In this document: in pieces, positions 63,012 to 64,000 of the stretch
Position numbering within the stretch: the first letter of the stretch is position 1
Layout: each line of letters opens with the position of its first letter
Origin: Xanthostigma xanthostigma
Taxonomy: Eukaryota; Arthropoda; Insecta; Raphidioptera; Raphidiidae
Length of the DNA stretch: 64,000 nucleotides
Direction: 5' to 3'
Assembly (NCBI GenBank): GCA_963575645.1
Contig: OY754468.1
Location: forward strand, 5,456,001 to 5,520,000
Notes under the pieces: generated by a model
What the model saw: the letters and a program-made list of their open reading frames with translations, nothing else
What the model was told of the DNA's origin: nothing
Databases searched by the model: none
Program-made: the position numbers and the translations under genes

Positions 63012-63470
63012 ATTTAGGTAAAAGCCGCAAAGCCATACAATAATAAATGACAAATAGTTACAAAAATTAAAAACTAAAATCTAAAATAAATATAATAGAG
63101 CAGTAATAAATTGATCAAAATAAAATATACAATAGAACAGAAAAAAGAGTGTAAGATACTTATGACACTATATAACATGTTCATCATACATTTCTCGAAG
63201 CAAGAACATTTTACAATTTTTTCTAAAATTTGTAAGAGATGGTGAATTACGAATGTGTGGCGGTATTTCGTTCCACAATTTACAGCAAAATATAAAAAAT
63301 GAACTTGCTCCGAGACTGGTTCTGCTATATGGTATCATAAGTTTATCATTTCGGGTATTATAGTTATGATATGTTGATAAAAATTTTATTTTACTACTCA
63401 AGAATCTTGGTTCATTAAAATTATTGTATTTATTGCCTTATTTTTAACTATAAAATGTTTCTTCGCCTTT
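62980..63470 (-). mobile_element. LINE 3' end, 5' truncated
   Basis: The minus frame 63401-63168 encodes FLSTYHNYNTRNDKLMIPYS, RTSLGASSFFIFCCKLWNEI and PPHIRNSPSLTNFRKNCKMF, the HNYNTRN...LWNxIPxxIRxxxSLxxFRxxxK tail of a LINE ORF2, ending at the normal stop. The 3' UTR is about 155 bp and ends in an AAT tail at 62980-63011. Confidence 0.8.
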
Positions 63471-63486
63471 TTTAAAATTTAGAAAT

Positions 63487-63560
63487 ACTCTAATTAGAGT
63501 AGCTAGCTCCGTGCGCTCCGCACGGAGCCAGCTTCCAATAAAGAGTCATGTGGACACATC
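63487..63560 (-). mobile_element. hAT-like terminal fragment
   Basis: GTGCGCTCCGC, GAGCCAGCTTCCAATAAAGA and GACACATCACTA are the reverse complement of 6852-6905. Only this end is present. Confidence 0.55.
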
Positions 63561-64000
63561 ACTACACCGAACTAAAACCATGGGTAACGAGCTCTAGTTT
63601 GGCATGCTAATGAATAAGAAATAAATACACACATAGAGCGGAAACATCGACACGTTTTGATTTCGAAGTCGATGCTGGATTTCACTTAACAATGAACGTC
63701 CGAGCCTCTGCACTATTTATATTGAGCTGCAATATGCACACTGGACAGTGGACAGACGGCTAATGGAAACATATGAATAACGTACGGATTATCTAAGTAT
63801 TTGATTGGATAAATGTTTAATCACAATAATGGCCGAGCTACTCTATTGTTTCATTTATATTAAATGTTCGCTTGCACAGTGCACTGAGTCTAGACAATGC
63901 ATGGTTTAATAGTCGCCGTTTTTGTTTTCCTATTTTATTCTCATTATTTATTCAATTATTTAAAGGTGGCTTTGTCGAGATCAGTAAACAGCTTCCAGTA
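63561..64000. other. No gene seen
   Basis: Unassigned; the window ends here. Confidence 0.4.

Overview
The window is AT-rich, repeat-dense eukaryotic DNA. The repeat families point to an arthropod, most likely an insect: Penelope-like elements (PLEs), Helitrons with CTAG ends, PIF/Harbinger, hAT, Tigger/pogo and CACTA-like DNA transposons, tRNA-headed SINEs, and LINE 3' ends with AAT or TAGAA tails. The species cannot be named from sequence alone. I found no intact host gene, no functional tRNA or rRNA gene and no CRISPR array. The only candidate host coding sequence is a Cys-rich exon-like block on the minus strand (11243-11540) and a tandemly duplicated first exon resembling the N-terminal and SWIM zinc-finger part of YqaJ-type proteins (53573-54483 and 54920-55217, minus).

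Layout. 0-10 kb: a hairpin element, a PLE with a GIY-YIG fragment nested in a hAT-like element, the 3' end of a LINE with a restriction-like endonuclease (3624-4654), a family-W element split by a PLE, and a 5'-truncated LINE (7846-8892) with an 18-bp target duplication. 10-20 kb: LINE 3' ends, PLE family 2, a Helitron with a tRNA-Lys-like module, a PLE hairpin nested in another Helitron, and a CACTA-like element inside a PLE fragment. 20-30 kb: Helitrons, family Z, a PLE hairpin, MITEs, and an interleaved inverted duplication A-B-A'-B' (25271-26925). 30-40 kb: a second endonuclease LINE copy split by family W, a LINE cut by two fold-back insertions, and a Harbinger element that keeps only the N-terminus of its transposase. 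40-52 kb: more Z, W, X, Harbinger and PLE copies, a solo LTR (47888-48553), a long palindrome, a Tigger element and a hAT MITE. 52-64 kb: the duplicated exon with a hAT insertion, further TIR elements, PLE and Harbinger copies, a second tRNA-bearing Helitron and a terminal LINE.

Main pattern. Many insertions are nearly self-complementary. Several unrelated hairpin families carry the same small core in the arm: CTGANGA, a short stem-loop, then GAAA. This is the conserved core of the hammerhead ribozymes known from PLE terminal repeats. For at least ten such insertions the target duplication (10-15 bp) can be read directly, and in several other cases a repeat copy elsewhere in the window supplies the empty site. 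The window therefore works as a small stratigraphy of nested insertions rather than as gene space.
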